Shown here in pieces: positions 1-10,333 of a stretch of DNA of 64,000 bases (position 1 is its first letter; every line of letters begins with the position of its first letter). Position numbers and translations under genes: made by a program. Below the pieces are notes generated by a model. It worked only from the letters and a program-made list of their open reading frames with translations, did not search any database and was not told where the DNA came from. This DNA is from Blattamonas nauphoetae (lineage: Eukaryota > Preaxostyla > Oxymonadida): positions 118,091-182,090 of the forward strand of contig JARBJD010000140.1 in the NCBI GenBank assembly GCA_033064195.1, read 5' to 3'.

Positions 1-3000
1 GGTGTTGATGACCCTGGTGTTCCCCTTCACTGGAAGAGTTCGCGTAGAGGGATGGAGTGTTGGTTCGATCTTGAACGGTTGCAGGAGGTGTTGCGATGAC
101 AATGGCGTTTCCGAAGTCACAGAGCTTTGCGTTGAGATGGGAGTCGACGAGGATGTTGTTTGGATTGATGTCAGAGTGGATGATTTGAGGTTCGAGTGAA
201 TGAAGATAAGATAATCCACGTGCAATTTGGATAGCGATCGACAGACGCGATGAAGTATTAATTGACGGAAGGTTCGAGTTTTTGGGCGACATGGAGGGGA
301 GGAGGGTGAGGGAGGGATTTGTGAATTGTTGAGTCAGAGAAGGCACAGACGACTGAGCATGTTGAGAAGCAGCGAGAATATCCGCAAGTGAATACTGAAG
401 ATACTCCATAACCAACATTTCTCGGTTCATTTTCAGGTCAGTCACAGTTCCGTACAGCGTCACGATGCTTGGATGAGTCAACGACTTCATCAATCTCCCT
501 TCTGTGATGAGCTTCGAAGCCTTCTTATCGAAGTCTCCGGAACTCTCAGCGGCTTTGTCCGATTTCACATGGCGAGTGTTGGACAGACGAGAGAATTGAT
601 GCCCAGACGAAATGGTGTTTCGAGCTGCACGAGACGAGAATGTTGAATACCCAGGCGAGGTTCCACTTGCCTGGATGAGATTCTGGAGGGATCCGTTCCT
701 TTGTTCCGTTGGTTCGTTCTGCGTGACGGGGAAGTGGCGTGGTTGAGGGGCAGTGAAAGACGGGTTGAGCTCATCGTTTTCATCGATGATGGAATCTTCA
801 GAGATGTGTTGACTCTGGTCTGTTGAGTCGTCTTGCAGACTTCGTGTGTCTGAGTCCCGTCCAGCCATCTCCACGGCCTTCACAGCAACCTCGATTCCAT
901 TCCAATCTGCAAGAAACACTTCCGCGTCCGCGCCGCGTGCAATTTGGGAGATGTAGCGGACTGTGCTTCCTCGAATGGTCCAACTCTTCTCCATTTCGGC
1001 AAACAGTGATTGTTGGAGAGTTCTGAGAGTCGCAGCATCATTCTCCTCCTTCCGCTGTTTCGATCTCTTGCGATATCTCGTTCCAAGCAGAACGACAATT
1101 GCGACAACCACGCAAAGGACGAAGGTAGCTCCAAACACAACTGTCCATATCGGGAACTCTTTCCGTCCCGGCGAAGGGGTGCTGAATTGAAAAGCAGCAG
1201 ACGTGTATGAGTGGTTGTACATGATAATGAGTTTGTACGGATACACTTGTGAGCGGGCATTGGATACGCTGCTTGTCATTCGTGGTTCGGTCTTGGTGAT
1301 AGTTAGTGGATGGGATCTTTTGATGGTTTTTTGGGAATCTGGGAAGGAAAGTGCCTGCCCAACTGTGTCGGAGGGGATGCCTGTGAGGTTATCAGTGTCT
1401 TGGTTCTTGAGAGTGAGAAGGAACTTGATCTCTTCTGACTTTGTGCAAACATAAGAAATGTTTTGGATTGTCGGGAGGACAACTGTCCATCTGTTTTGAG
1501 AGTTTGCTGATGGCGCAGTATTTGATAGCTGGCTTTCCTTCAGAATTAGATGAGTGTCGAGAGTAGTCATGTCAAACGACGAGCAGTCGATGTCGTTGAG
1601 GAATCTGTCACGAGGAACAAATGCCCCGATATAGAACGTTGGATTGGCTTCGTTTTTGATGGTTTCAATTCCTTGGTGTCCTTGCTTGGCTAAGAAATCA
1701 TTCGCATCCCGTTTTGAGACCTGTTTGAGTTCTTGCGTGATCTTGAACGAACGTGGGTTTGGATTGGATGGAACAAAATTAAGTTCACGAACAAAAAGAG
1801 GAGTTACAATCGTTTGAGGTGTGTCTGGTGGTCCAGAAACGTTCACAGGAAAACGAGGAGAGAAGCGCTGATGGAGTCGCGCATTGAGCACGACCGTCCC
1901 AGACTTGTTGAACATGGTCCGAACGGTGAAATAGCCGGACGAGATGGAGCATTTCGAAGTGAACTTGACCAAATCGGAGAAGTATTCTGTGTCTTGATAA
2001 AGATCGATTTCGATGAGATTGTGGGGGGTGTCGCCTTCGTCAGTGGATGGTTGGCAAAAAAGTGGTTCTTTTGTGACAGTAGAAAGATCAAACTCAACGA
2101 GAATTTCACGTCCCACTGTGAAAAACGTTGAGAAGGGAAGGATGAAGTGAGAATCAGGAATTGAGATTGGTGTTGGTTGGATGGAGAAAGGCTGGTAGAT
2201 TCGCTTTTTCTCGTTTAAGTATGACGCAACAAAACAAAAATGACCAAATTCTGAGCCATTGATTGCGAGTTGGACACGCGATCGAGGGAAGAAGAAGTCA
2301 CCGTTTGGCTGATTACTTTCGCATGATTTTGACAATGCTGTCCTTGGCATAAGAGAACTATCATGATGAATAAATGCATTCTCAGTGCAATCTGAAAGGG
2401 CCTTGGATGGAGGAGCTGTCGGATCAACAGGATAGAACACGATGGACAGATCTGCCAAGACATGTGTTGTACACTCAGCCAGGTTTGCATATCCATCGGT
2501 TAATTCAAAAAAGGACACAAGAGGCTTAGCAATGGTTGTGTTGAATTCTGACGGATGATCAACAGTCGGAGGAGGAAGTTGGAAGTATGAGTAAGTAAAG
2601 TCGATGGGAAGAGTGTTTGTGAAATGGATGTGAGGGTTTGATACGGATGAGACGATCGGAACTTCTTCACCATTAATTTGGAGTGCAATTGATGAGTGTT
2701 GCGAACTGTGGTTCGTGGGGGAGATGAGGCAGACAAGACATGTGGGTCTGAACTCAATAACAGAAGGAGGGGAATGTAATCCACGAGGAAAAATATGGTT
2801 GGGATGTTCGTCTTTTGAGAGACCGGCATCTGCGAAATAAAAATCTTGGGGAATAGTTGACAAAAGATGATTTGTTTGAGAATTCGGAATAAGTGATGTT
2901 GGTCCATAATCAAGCATATTCACGAAAACTTCTGTCGTGACATTCACAAATGTGATCGCTTTTCCCCCAAATGGTTGAAGTGGGGCCCAATATGGAAATT

Positions 3001-4012
3001 TGGGCTGGTAGAGGAGTGGTTTGGCATGCTTATCTGTGAGTCTGTTGTTGTACTCATCACACATTGTGATGGGGAAGAAGAAAAGTTGATCAACAGGGAC
3101 GTCAGCCAATGGGAAAGTGTGAATATAGCTATTTCGAGCACTGACAGTTCCAGGTTGGATGACCAAGGCTGTGCTACTTTTCAATGTTTGTTCGTGTCCG
3201 GAGGCCTCCAACGACTGAGAAATGATACTTGAAAGGACGATGGAGAACGAGGAGGCTTTTGTGTAATTTAGTTGAAAGGAATTGTTTGAAAGATGTTGAA
3301 TGGACATCTTCTCAGCAGGAACTGTGCTTTCGAGAATCTCATCATATAAGACAAAATCAATCAATGAAAAGATATGGGAATTTTCGGGGACGGTATTCCC
3401 CATGTAATCTTTCAGTGTGACTGTGAATTGGACGTTTGAGCCTGCTTTCGTGAAAAGAGAGCTCTGTGATGGATCTGAAGTTGATGTAAGAACAGTTTCG
3501 ATGACAGAGTACAATGGGGGACTGAAGGTACTTTGCCAAGACTCTCCAACTGAGAAAGAGACACTGTCTTGTGTTTCTGATGAAGATGCCGGTGTGTAGA
3601 TGAGTGTTAGAGTATAATCACCATATGGATACATCTCCTGTGTTGTTGGAGTGCGGAACGACGAAAATAGATCAATCGAGACGATCAGAGACGTCTGGAC
3701 ATCCGGATGAAATATGATTGAATCGATTGTACCCGAAAAACGAATCGAGGACGCTTGTGCGATGGAAATGAATTCAAGAGAAAACAATTGAAAAGAATCA
3801 CTTGGCAAAATCACCTTGTTCCCATCTTCATCCATCGGTTCAACGATCACTTGAACGAGGTGTGAATTCTTGGTGTCTGGAACATATATCTCGGTGAGTT
3901 TTGGCCAACAGACGATCGTTTTGGTTGGAGAGAAAGGGAGTTCGCCTGTAGATATCTGAGAGCAACCTTCAATCGACGGCAGATGAAATGTGATGATTAG
4001 GATCCAACACAT
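1..4012 (-). CDS. Receptor-like transmembrane protein kinase (partial, C-terminus beyond window)
   Basis: The frame opens with ATG at 4012 and stays open to base 1 (about 1,337 residues), so the end lies outside the window. Residues 1-16 form a signal peptide (starts MCWILIITF). About 940 residues of ectodomain follow, in which I recognise no named domain. One membrane span lies near residues 956-978 (WTVVFGATFVLCVVVAIVVL), then a basic stop-transfer stretch. The cytoplasmic part is a kinase: glycine loop GADAEVF near 1027-1033, VAVK lysine near 1045, a long insert before helix C, catalytic loop HSDINPNN near 1279-1286 and DFG near 1299-1301. The catalytic Asp and metal-binding Asn are present, but HRD reads HSD and the usual catalytic-loop Lys is Asn. 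The TKL-like assignment is inference. No intron is seen. The architecture is that of a cell-surface receptor; the ligand is unknown. Confidence 0.8.
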   Translation of the reverse strand, partial: MCWILIITFHLPSIEGCSQISTGELPFSPTKTIVCWPKLTEIYVPDTKNSHLVQVIVEPMDEDGNKVILPSDSFQLFSLEFISIAQASSIRFSGTIDSIIFHPDVQTSLIVSIDLFSSFRTPTTQEMYPYGDYTLTLIYTPASSSETQDSVSFSVGESWQSTFSPPLYSVIETVLTSTSDPSQSSLFTKAGSNVQFTVTLKDYMGNTVPENSHIFSLIDFVLYDEILESTVPAEKMSIQHLSNNSFQLNYTKASSFSIVLSSIISQSLEASGHEQTLKSSTALVIQPGTVSARNSYIHTFPLADVPVDQLFFFPITMCDEYNNRLTDKHAKPLLYQPKFPYWAPLQPFGGKAITFVNVTTEVFVNMLDYGPTSLIPNSQTNHLLSTIPQDFYFADAGLSKDEHPNHIFPRGLHSPPSVIEFRPTCLVCLISPTNHSSQHSSIALQINGEEVPIVSSVSNPHIHFTNTLPIDFTYSYFQLPPPTVDHPSEFNTTIAKPLVSFFELTDGYANLAECTTHVLADLSIVFYPVDPTAPPSKALSDCTENAFIHHDSSLMPRTALSKSCESNQPNGDFFFPRSRVQLAINGSEFGHFCFVASYLNEKKRIYQPFSIQPTPISIPDSHFILPFSTFFTVGREILVEFDLSTVTKEPLFCQPSTDEGDTPHNLIEIDLYQDTEYFSDLVKFTSKCSISSGYFTVRTMFNKSGTVVLNARLHQRFSPRFPVNVSGPPDTPQTIVTPLFVRELNFVPSNPNPRSFKITQELKQVSKRDANDFLAKQGHQGIETIKNEANPTFYIGAFVPRDRFLNDIDCSSFDMTTLDTHLILKESQLSNTAPSANSQNRWTVVLPTIQNISYVCTKSEEIKFLLTLKNQDTDNLTGIPSDTVGQALSFPDSQKTIKRSHPLTITKTEPRMTSSVSNARSQVYPYKLIIMYNHSYTSAAFQFSTPSPGRKEFPIWTVVFGATFVLCVVVAIVVLLGTRYRKRSKQRKEENDAATLRTLQQSLFAEMEKSWTIRGSTVRYISQIARGADAEVFLADWNGIEVAVKAVEMAGRDSDTRSLQDDSTDQSQHISEDSIIDENDELNPSFTAPQPRHFPVTQNEPTEQRNGSLQNLIQASGTSPGYSTFSSRAARNTISSGHQFSRLSNTRHVKSDKAAESSGDFDKKASKLITEGRLMKSLTHPSIVTLYGTVTDLKMNREMLVMEYLQYSLADILAASQHAQSSVPSLTQQFTNPSLTLLPSMSPKNSNLPSINTSSRLSIAIQIARGLSYLHSLEPQIIHSDINPNNILVDSHLNAKLCDFGNAIVIATPPATVQDRTNTPSLYANSSSEGEHQGHQH

Positions 4013-4101
4013 TTGGTGTGATAGCTTGGTAGAAAGTTAAGAACAAAGGGGAAGCTATTTTAGAGTATAGTTATGCAAATGATTTGATGTAGAGGTCTGA
4101 T

Positions 4102-4454
4102 ATGGTCACAAAAAAGAAGAAGACCGAAAGTATTGCCCTTAATTCATTTCTTTGGTTGCGACTTTGCACTTCTATGCAGGTCGACACAACTGACGAGTCA
4201 GAACACCCGGATGATTTTTTAGGAAAGATTGAACTTCAAACTGATATTCATTCGGAGTTATCGCGAGATCAAAAGGCTCAATTCGACGTTTTTCCTCCCC
4301 TCTGACTTCATTGGATTTTAAGCTCTTGCAAACCATTGTTGATGAAGAAAATGCTCGCCACAAAGCTGAAATGTCATCCCTCACCAAAACCCTCAACGCA
4401 TTGAAAGAGATCTCAGAAGCAAAAGCAAGAGCAAAAGCCAGCATTAAACCTTAA
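4102..4454 (+). CDS. Small coiled-coil protein, unrecognised
   Basis: Two exons, 4102-4287 and 4323-4454, joined across a 35-nt GT-AG intron, give 105 residues ending in TAA. Unspliced, the frame stops at 4305. The N-terminus is lysine-rich (MVTKKKK) and is followed by an acidic stretch. The second half (from about LLQTIVDEENARHKAEM) has the heptad character of an alpha-helical coiled coil and ends with Ala/Lys-rich sequence. A second in-frame ATG at residue 25 (MQVDTT) is an alternative start. The gene is divergent from the receptor kinase, 89 bp away. I do not recognise the family. Confidence 0.5.
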
Positions 4455-4529
4455 GATAGTGTCTCTTCCTCACACCAATTTTCACTGTCCTTTTGCAAAC
4501 TTCAGTACAGTTTTCTATGCTGAAGAGAG

Positions 4530-4760
4530 ATGAATGATTTATACACAAAACGCCATCAACAAACACAGTCAGATCCATCGTCACGACAAAGCGAGCAAGC
4601 GTTGAAACCATTTTCAGCGGTGAATTCCGACGAGTTTGTGTTCACATTTCTACACGCTATCCATGAAAGTATACCAGGTCCACACAAATCTCAGTCTCTA
4701 AAGTCCCAGTTCTCTCGCTTCGTAAGTCTCATTTTATGCATTAAACAGCGTCTCTTGTAA
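4530..4760 (+). CDS. Possible small ORF, unrecognised
   Basis: ATG at 4530 opens 76 codons to TAA. A canonical donor GTAAGT at 4722 with an acceptor at 4748 could remove a 27-nt intron without changing frame, giving 67 residues. The central part is compositionally protein-like, but no domain is recognised and it could be chance. It is convergent with CstF-64. Confidence 0.25.
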   Translation: MNDLYTKRHQQTQSDPSSRQSEQALKPFSAVNSDEFVFTFLHAIHESIPGPHKSQSLKSQFSRFVSLILCIKQRLL

Positions 4761-4854
4761 TTACTGAGATCAGATCTCATAATTCAATTAAATTAATCGT
4801 TCATAGAGTGTGAAATGAAAGAAAGACTCCTTGAAAAGAAAATCAAGTCCAATA

Positions 4855-5774
4855 TCACTTGTTAAGCAGTGCAATAAAGAGATCCTTAAGTGCAGCTGAC
4901 TCCTCATGATTAAGTTGCTTCGTGAAAGAATCATCAAGGCTTAAAATAAGATTAACATCATTGTCTGTCAGAACATCTAGAGCTCTCCTGCTATCTCCGA
5001 TTTGATGAGCTCTTGTCTTGAATTTTGTGATGATAGTTTGCAGCTGTGATAGACGTGATTGTACTGGAGCTTCTTCGGTTTCAATTTCTCGAACATGACA
5101 TTCATGGATAATGCTCTTAGGAAGATCCTGCGACATTCCTAAACTTCTTAAGTTTTGAAGAATTGCTAATGCAAGCTGGGGGTATGCAATCAGAAGAGAA
5201 CGCGCTGCCTCAGGATCATGTAGCATGTATGTTCTGAATTGTTCAATCTGTGCAAGTCGCTCCTCTGAAGTGAATTGATTCTGCAAAATTATTTCGATTT
5301 CCTGACTGGTTTGAACAGGAAGTGCATTGGTAACAGCGATACGTGCTGGTTGTGGGGCGATTGGCTGATAGAGAGGTTCCGGTTCAATTTCCATCACCGG
5401 CGGCCGATTGATTGGTGGCATATTTGAGGATGGTTGTTTTCGTTCAGGAATGGACACCTTCAATTCACGATCTTTGAAGCGAAATCTATTGACTTGTGGA
5501 GAGAGATGAGAAATAATCTGCCTAACGGTGTTTAATGGCTTCTGCTTGAGATTTATCATCTTGATAGGTACAAAACGCAAAGTTTTTCTGGTCAGTCGAG
5601 ACAAATCTTGATGAAAACCACAGTATTAAAGGAACAAGAGGAAAAAACTTGAAGTCTGTGATCTCTCCAAATTGTTGAAACAAGTCCCGTAATTCCTGTT
5701 CAGTTGTCTTTTGAGAGAAACCACCAACTAAAGAAACGATAAATATAGGGACAAATCATACTATAGACTGTCAT
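4855..5774 (-). CDS. CSTF2: Cleavage stimulation factor subunit 2 (CstF-64)
   Basis: mRNA 3'-end processing factor that binds the GU-rich element downstream of the cleavage site. Four exons (5774-5762, 5727-5649, 5606-5527, 5492-4855) give 269 residues; the introns are 34, 42 and 34 nt. The first exon encodes only four codons. Residues 1-80 are one RRM: RNP2 is VYIGGFS, RNP1 is NFAFCTY, and the domain closes with ELKVSIPE. After a Pro-rich linker comes the CstF-64 hinge, recognisable in DPEAARSLLIAYPQLALAIL, where animal proteins have EARNMLLQNPQLAYALLQ. A C-terminal helical segment ends ALKDLFIALLNK. The protein is shorter than animal CstF-64 because the long Gly/Pro and repeat region is absent. 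It is divergent from the sirtuin gene by 156 bp. Confidence 0.85.
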
Positions 5775-5930
5775 CAGAGTGTGAGAAGTGGAGTGCGATG
5801 TGAAGTGGGTGCAGGACTACAAATAGAAAATAATGAAAAATAATCAACAGAAGAATAACAAAGTTGTGAAAAAAGATGGAAACAAGCAAAACTTACCTGT
5901 GAAGACTTGATCCCTCCCACCACATAAAAA

Positions 5931-8048
5931 ATGTCATCGATAGACCAAAGAGTAGAAGTGGATGCATCTCTCAAAGCATTAGCTCATTCCATCAGAACCG
6001 GATCAAACATTTTATTTATCACAGGAGCAGGGCATGCCTTTCAATCCTCTTTTATCAAGTGATTGCCTTTTCTCCACAGACTGAGTGTTGCAAGCGGAAT
6101 CGCTCCTTACCGTGGAACAAAAAATGCTATTTGGTCAAAATTTGTTGTTGATTGGGGAACTAAAATGCGTTTTAAGAAGAATCCGTCACTCTGGTCTGTT
6201 CTGAAAATCACGTTTTTTTCTTCGAAACTTCTTTTTCCTTGCCACAAATCAACCATTATTGCCTTCTATTTGATGCATCTTCATCATTATTTCTCGATTT
6301 AGGTGGAACCAATATTGGCTCAGGACGCATGAAACTCTCCAATTCATCAATGCGAAGCCGAACTCTGGACACATTGCGATTGCACAATTATCCAAATTAG
6401 GACACGTAAAAGTGATGTATGAATCACTTTTTCCTTTAAATTCATTTGTAGCACACAGAACATCGATCGACTCCACCACAAAACTTGCCTTAACCATGAT
6501 TGTATCGTTGAGATCCATGGCCGCCTTGGATACTACAGATGGTATGTCCTCTCAGCCCCATCATTTGCTTCAGTGTGAACCATGAGTGCCCTTTTAGCAA
6601 CGCAGGATATGTTGATCACATCAACTACGACAAACTGGCAATCAATGGAACCTCGCTCGAAACGAATGATTTAATTATCCAACCTCCACTTTGCCCCAAC
6701 TGTGGTGATTTTTTAATGCCTCTATCGCTCCTCTTTGACGAAACGTACAATTCACACAGTTACTACGATTGGGATAGTGCTGCGAAATGGATGGTGGACT
6801 GTGACTCAATGGTTTCACTTTTTTCTTTAATTTTTGCAGGTTTTTGTCGGAACATCGTTTAGCGTTGGGATTACACAGACAGCTCTCGAAATCGCAGGGG
6901 CGTATGGAAAACCAGTGTACTCGTTCAACTTGTACGAAGAGAACTTGGCAGTCCCGTTTGAAATGCCGAGTTTCCATCATGTTATCGGAAAGGCAGAGTT
7001 TACACTCCCAACACTCTTCAGATACGTTCTGAAGGCACATTCGGTGCTGTATTCGGTTCCGCAGTGGCTGAGAGACGTGTCAGTGACGTTCTTGTCGAGC
7101 ACTCACAATTATCGACTGTTGAGAGATATTGAGAAGGAGGAGGAGGCGGAGGTTGGGTCGACGGGGACGGTGACACTTGGATCAATGCGGAGACGAACTG
7201 TGGACGAGCAGTTGAGTGGAGCTGAGAATAAGACGGTCGGGCCGCTGGGAAGGCAGAGAGAGTGTGTTTGTGGAAATTGTGTGCATGTTCCTCTGCATCT
7301 GCCATCACTGCTTCCATCGACGATAAGTTCGACGCAGTTGGTGGCGATGAAGACTCAGCAGAACGACGAGATTCATCATCCACAGCCAATCATTCCCATC
7401 ACACATCATGACATCCCGACTTTGCTTGCTCTTCCATCGATGGAGAAACGAGGCAACACAAAGCAACAACACAACCAGCCAAAGCAGAACACACCTCTTT
7501 CCATTGCTCAAGCGAGGAATGAACTGTCGTGGGATCAGATCAAAGACATGCCAGTCGATTTGGACGATCCAGACGAAGTTGATGCGCTGTACGAGCGACT
7601 CATCCCATCCATTACACAGCCAGATGGGTCATGTCCTTCGTTCATCACTCAACTTCCCCTCTCTCATCCTTCTGCGTCTCTCAACATGACTTTTTCCCCA
7701 CCGGACACTTCGGAGAAATTTGGGGTTTGTGATATCTGTGGGACACTGGAGAAATTCTCCGAACATACAGTTGATGGGATCCACGCATATTCGACCATCC
7801 GCAGGCCTCGACTGTACCTTCCACAGACGCGGTTTGTTGGGAACGAAGGATACATCAACACGAAAGTGTTCCCACTCCTCCATCCGACTCCATTCTTCCA
7901 CACTCACACAGCCACTTCTGGATATCAACACTGCTATTCAATAACTCCCAAATTGCCTCTGACCATGATTCCTGATCCTGAAAAGAAAAAAAAGAAATCG
8001 AAGGGCGATGAGAAAAAGATAGGAGAAAAACGGGGGAAACCTGGATGA
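5931..8048 (+). CDS. Sirtuin, NAD-dependent protein deacylase with long C-terminal tail
   Basis: Six exons: 5931-6031, 6080-6193, 6303-6416, 6452-6541, 6574-6811, 6840-8048; 621 residues, TGA stop. The first intron has a GC donor (GC-AG); the others are GT-AG of 28-109 nt. The sirtuin core is complete: NAD motif [15 protein letters not shown] (residues 32-46), WLRTHE and [16 protein letters not shown]/ribose motif TQNID (111-115), catalytic His in IHG (132), and four zinc Cys in two pairs (C140/C145 and LCPNCG near 177/180). Family knowledge: NAD-dependent removal of acyl groups from lysines. GTSFSVG matches the later Rossmann strand. The last exon adds roughly 350 residues of low-complexity, Thr/Pro/His-rich tail ending in a Lys-rich stretch ([12 protein letters not shown]), plausibly a nuclear localisation signal. 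Confidence 0.9.
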
Positions 8049-8208
8049 ATTTCATCCAACCACTGCACATTTCACTCATTTTTAACCTCTCATTGCTTTT
8101 CTTCAAGTCTCTCTTCTTTTTGAGTCTTTTCAATCCGATTCGTATTGGATTCGAACAAAACAATCGAAAACAACCATAAATCCCATACTATTTTTTTTGA
8201 TCAATCCA

Positions 8209-8441
8209 ATGATGAACAACCACGATTCTGATGATTCTGGTGAGGATGGTTACCCACATCGTAGTTATACAGGTGATTCTGATGATGATATCGCCAATCT
8301 CCAACCCGAATCTGGAGACCTAAACCTACAAATCACATCTGTCGACAATTTCTGGAATAGTCTCTTCTTCTCCCCAAGATTTAATCCATGCTTATTTTAG
8401 AAATCGATGATGCGGATTTTGATGATGATGCCATCGAATAA
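8209..8441 (+). CDS. Small acidic protein, unrecognised
   Basis: ATG at 8209; exons 8209-8359 and 8401-8441 joined across a 41-nt GT-AG intron give 63 residues ending TAA. The intron contains the TAG that ends the unspliced frame. The product is very acidic (Asp/Glu/Ser rich, for example DSDDSGEDG and DDADFDDDAIE) with a central NFWNK. It resembles Sem1/DSS1 only in size and acidity; the tryptophan spacing does not match, so I do not assign it. Confidence 0.4.
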
Positions 8442-8585
8442 GCCATCACTCAACCAACACTGTGACAATCACACCTTCTTCGCCATCATCGACAATAGAT
8501 GAATCCACCTCGCCCATTTCCCTGCTCTTCATTTTCATCACTTATTTCCGCTTTTCTCTCAAAAACAAAACAATTTTGGAGAGTT

Positions 8586-9566
8586 TCAGGCAGGAACAGA
8601 ACAAATCAAAATCAGACTTCCTTTCGTTTCTGAGATTCTGAGAGGGACCTCATGAACAATACCATCTTCTGCTCCGTTCCCCGTGTCGTTGGAATCTGAT
8701 TTGAAGTAAATAGCTCTTCCCTATTCAACAAAATGAAGCAAATCAGCGATGCCAAACACATTGCCCAATACTTCCTCAGGATGATCTGTTTCGATTTCCA
8801 ACATGTATCGTTCAAATGTAGGAAACTTCAAACAATCAAAAGGGATCACGGCACACGATAGAGTGGTCAAATTCAAGGATGAGAGGGATTCCATCGCCGA
8901 TTGGACATGTCCAAGCCACTTTCTGACGAACGTTCTGGAACGAACCTAGAATTGATAAGTCAGAAAGAGTCGGAAAGGATTGTTTGACATGATTGACAGG
9001 TTCACTGGATTGACATCGAGAAAAAGAGATGAGACTTGTCCAGTGTAAAGAAGAGTTCAGGCTTGTCCATAATTTGATCGGCGATCGACTCGTCTATTGT
9101 GCATTCGATCTGGAAAAGGAAGTGAGCAAATATTTGGTGTAAACCTCAGGGACTCTCTGAATTCCTTGGAACAAGTAGAGGAATGTTAGACACGAGGTGT
9201 ACACAACAGACCATGCTCAACGGAACCACTAAATTGATAAAGGTTGGATGTAAGTGGGACAAACGCTGTTTTCACTGTGAGGACAGATTCTTTCCCTGTT
9301 CGTCTCAATCTGCATGTTAAACAAAGTATCCACAAAGTTGGAACAAAATTATGTATATACCTACACATGACTTTATTTTGTTGGAGAAGGTTCAATTTAT
9401 CTGTAAAATACGTCTATAAAACGTCGTTTTATGAATGCTCGATGAGAAAAACGTTTGTTTGGTGATCGGTTTCTATTGGCGTGGCAAATAGACTCAATGC
9501 CCTCTCGTAATCTTCTTTTCCGTTGAAGTTGAGTTTGATTTCAACTTCCATTTGAAGTTGGATCAT
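8586..9566 (-). CDS. CYTH / triphosphate tunnel metalloenzyme (thiamine-triphosphatase or TTM3 type)
   Basis: Rebuilt from tiny exons: 9566-9453, 9413-9361, 9309-9194, 9164-9145, 9109-9036, 9004-8857 and 8825 onward; introns are 29-51 nt. The start carries the family signature ExExK as EVEIKLNF. Next come HQTNTYF, then the Arg-rich strand VMCRLRRTGKES and Lys strand VLTVKTA, which line the tunnel. ILGSFQNVRQKVAW and LEIETDHPEEV follow; plant TTM3 has GGFENVRNVYEW and IECETEEPERV. Family knowledge: metal-dependent hydrolysis or cyclisation of triphosphate substrates. The 3' end is ambiguous. An in-frame TAG at 8723-8721 would give 209 residues. Removing a 39-nt GT-AG intron (8759-8721) instead continues to TGA at 8586 (241 residues) and restores IYFKSDS, similar to the last family strand. 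The substrate cannot be told from sequence. Confidence 0.8.
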
Positions 9567-9649
9567 CCCATGTACAAGTTTTTTCTCAGCTACTAAGATG
9601 TTTCAAAGACTATCTTACGGTGAACCGAAACAGTGAAGTGAATGGGAGA

Positions 9650-10207
9650 TTAGTAGTAGAATTGGTAAGGAAATTGCCAGCCGTATGATAGGCCATCGTT
9701 CATTGTTTGTTTGATCTCATTCACTCGAGTGTTGATGTTCCTCTTCAAGTTGGAATAGAACTCAGACTGAGAATCACCTTGTGGGAGATTCATTTGAACA
9801 CGTCCACGTGTTGGATGGGGGTAAGTACCCGGCTGAGTGTCAAATGCATATCGTTGTTGGAAATTGGTCTCAGGTGGAGGAAGTTGGAATTGTTGTGGCT
9901 CATTTTGTTGAATATCTTCCTTGCAGGTATAAAGAGCGTTAGAAGCATTTGTAAAGCAGGAGATTCCAGCTTTTGAGACACAATCATGGTAACAGTCGAA
10001 CCAGTCGCCAACGGTCGAAGATTCCTGACCAGTAAGTCCAGAAGCACAACTTTTTCTGCATTGAGATGCAATATCTTCGAAACACTGATGAAGAGAATCT
10101 TTGACCTGAGCGTCACATGAAAGTGCCGCTTGAACACGTTGTGTGGATCCTCCTCTCGCTTGAGAGTGGATACATGCCACAAAACCAAGGAATAACGAGA
10201 ACATCAT
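9650..10207 (-). CDS. Secreted cysteine-rich protein
   Basis: ATG at 10207 (a second ATG follows directly) begins a signal peptide, MMFSLFLGFVACIHSQA, so the longer upstream reading from a TTG was not used. The product is 185 residues, ending in TAA. Residues about 30-100 hold ten cysteines in paired spacing (CRKSC, CYHDC, CFTNA, CKED), suggesting a small disulphide-bonded, mostly helical module. The rest is Gln/Pro/Tyr-rich with no cysteine. No membrane anchor is seen. It lies next to, and on the same strand as, a large surface protein. Family not recognised. Confidence 0.65.
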   Translation of the reverse strand: MMFSLFLGFVACIHSQARGGSTQRVQAALSCDAQVKDSLHQCFEDIASQCRKSCASGLTGQESSTVGDWFDCYHDCVSKAGISCFTNASNALYTCKEDIQQNEPQQFQLPPPETNFQQRYAFDTQPGTYPHPTRGRVQMNLPQGDSQSEFYSNLKRNINTRVNEIKQTMNDGLSYGWQFPYQFYY

Positions 10208-10333
10208 GCGAAAAGAATGGCGCAAGTGGCATAGAACGACACGCTTCTTGTCATCCAAATTCAGTCATGGCTCGATCAAACATGATTAAGAATTAATGAA
10301 ATTACAGATTGAAATGTAACAAGAATCATCCGA

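Noticed and set aside
5774-5974. 66-codon minus-strand ORF as first exon of CstF-64
   Set aside because: It starts at TTG and cannot be spliced in frame. The short exon 5774-5762 gives a proper RNP2 motif and a total divisible by three.
7018-7389. Minus-strand ORFs opposite the sirtuin last exon
   Set aside because: Low-complexity complement of the real exon; no signal of their own.
8209-8441. Sem1/DSS1 identity for the small acidic protein
   Set aside because: The size and charge fit, but the conserved Trp/Phe-acidic blocks are not in the right places.
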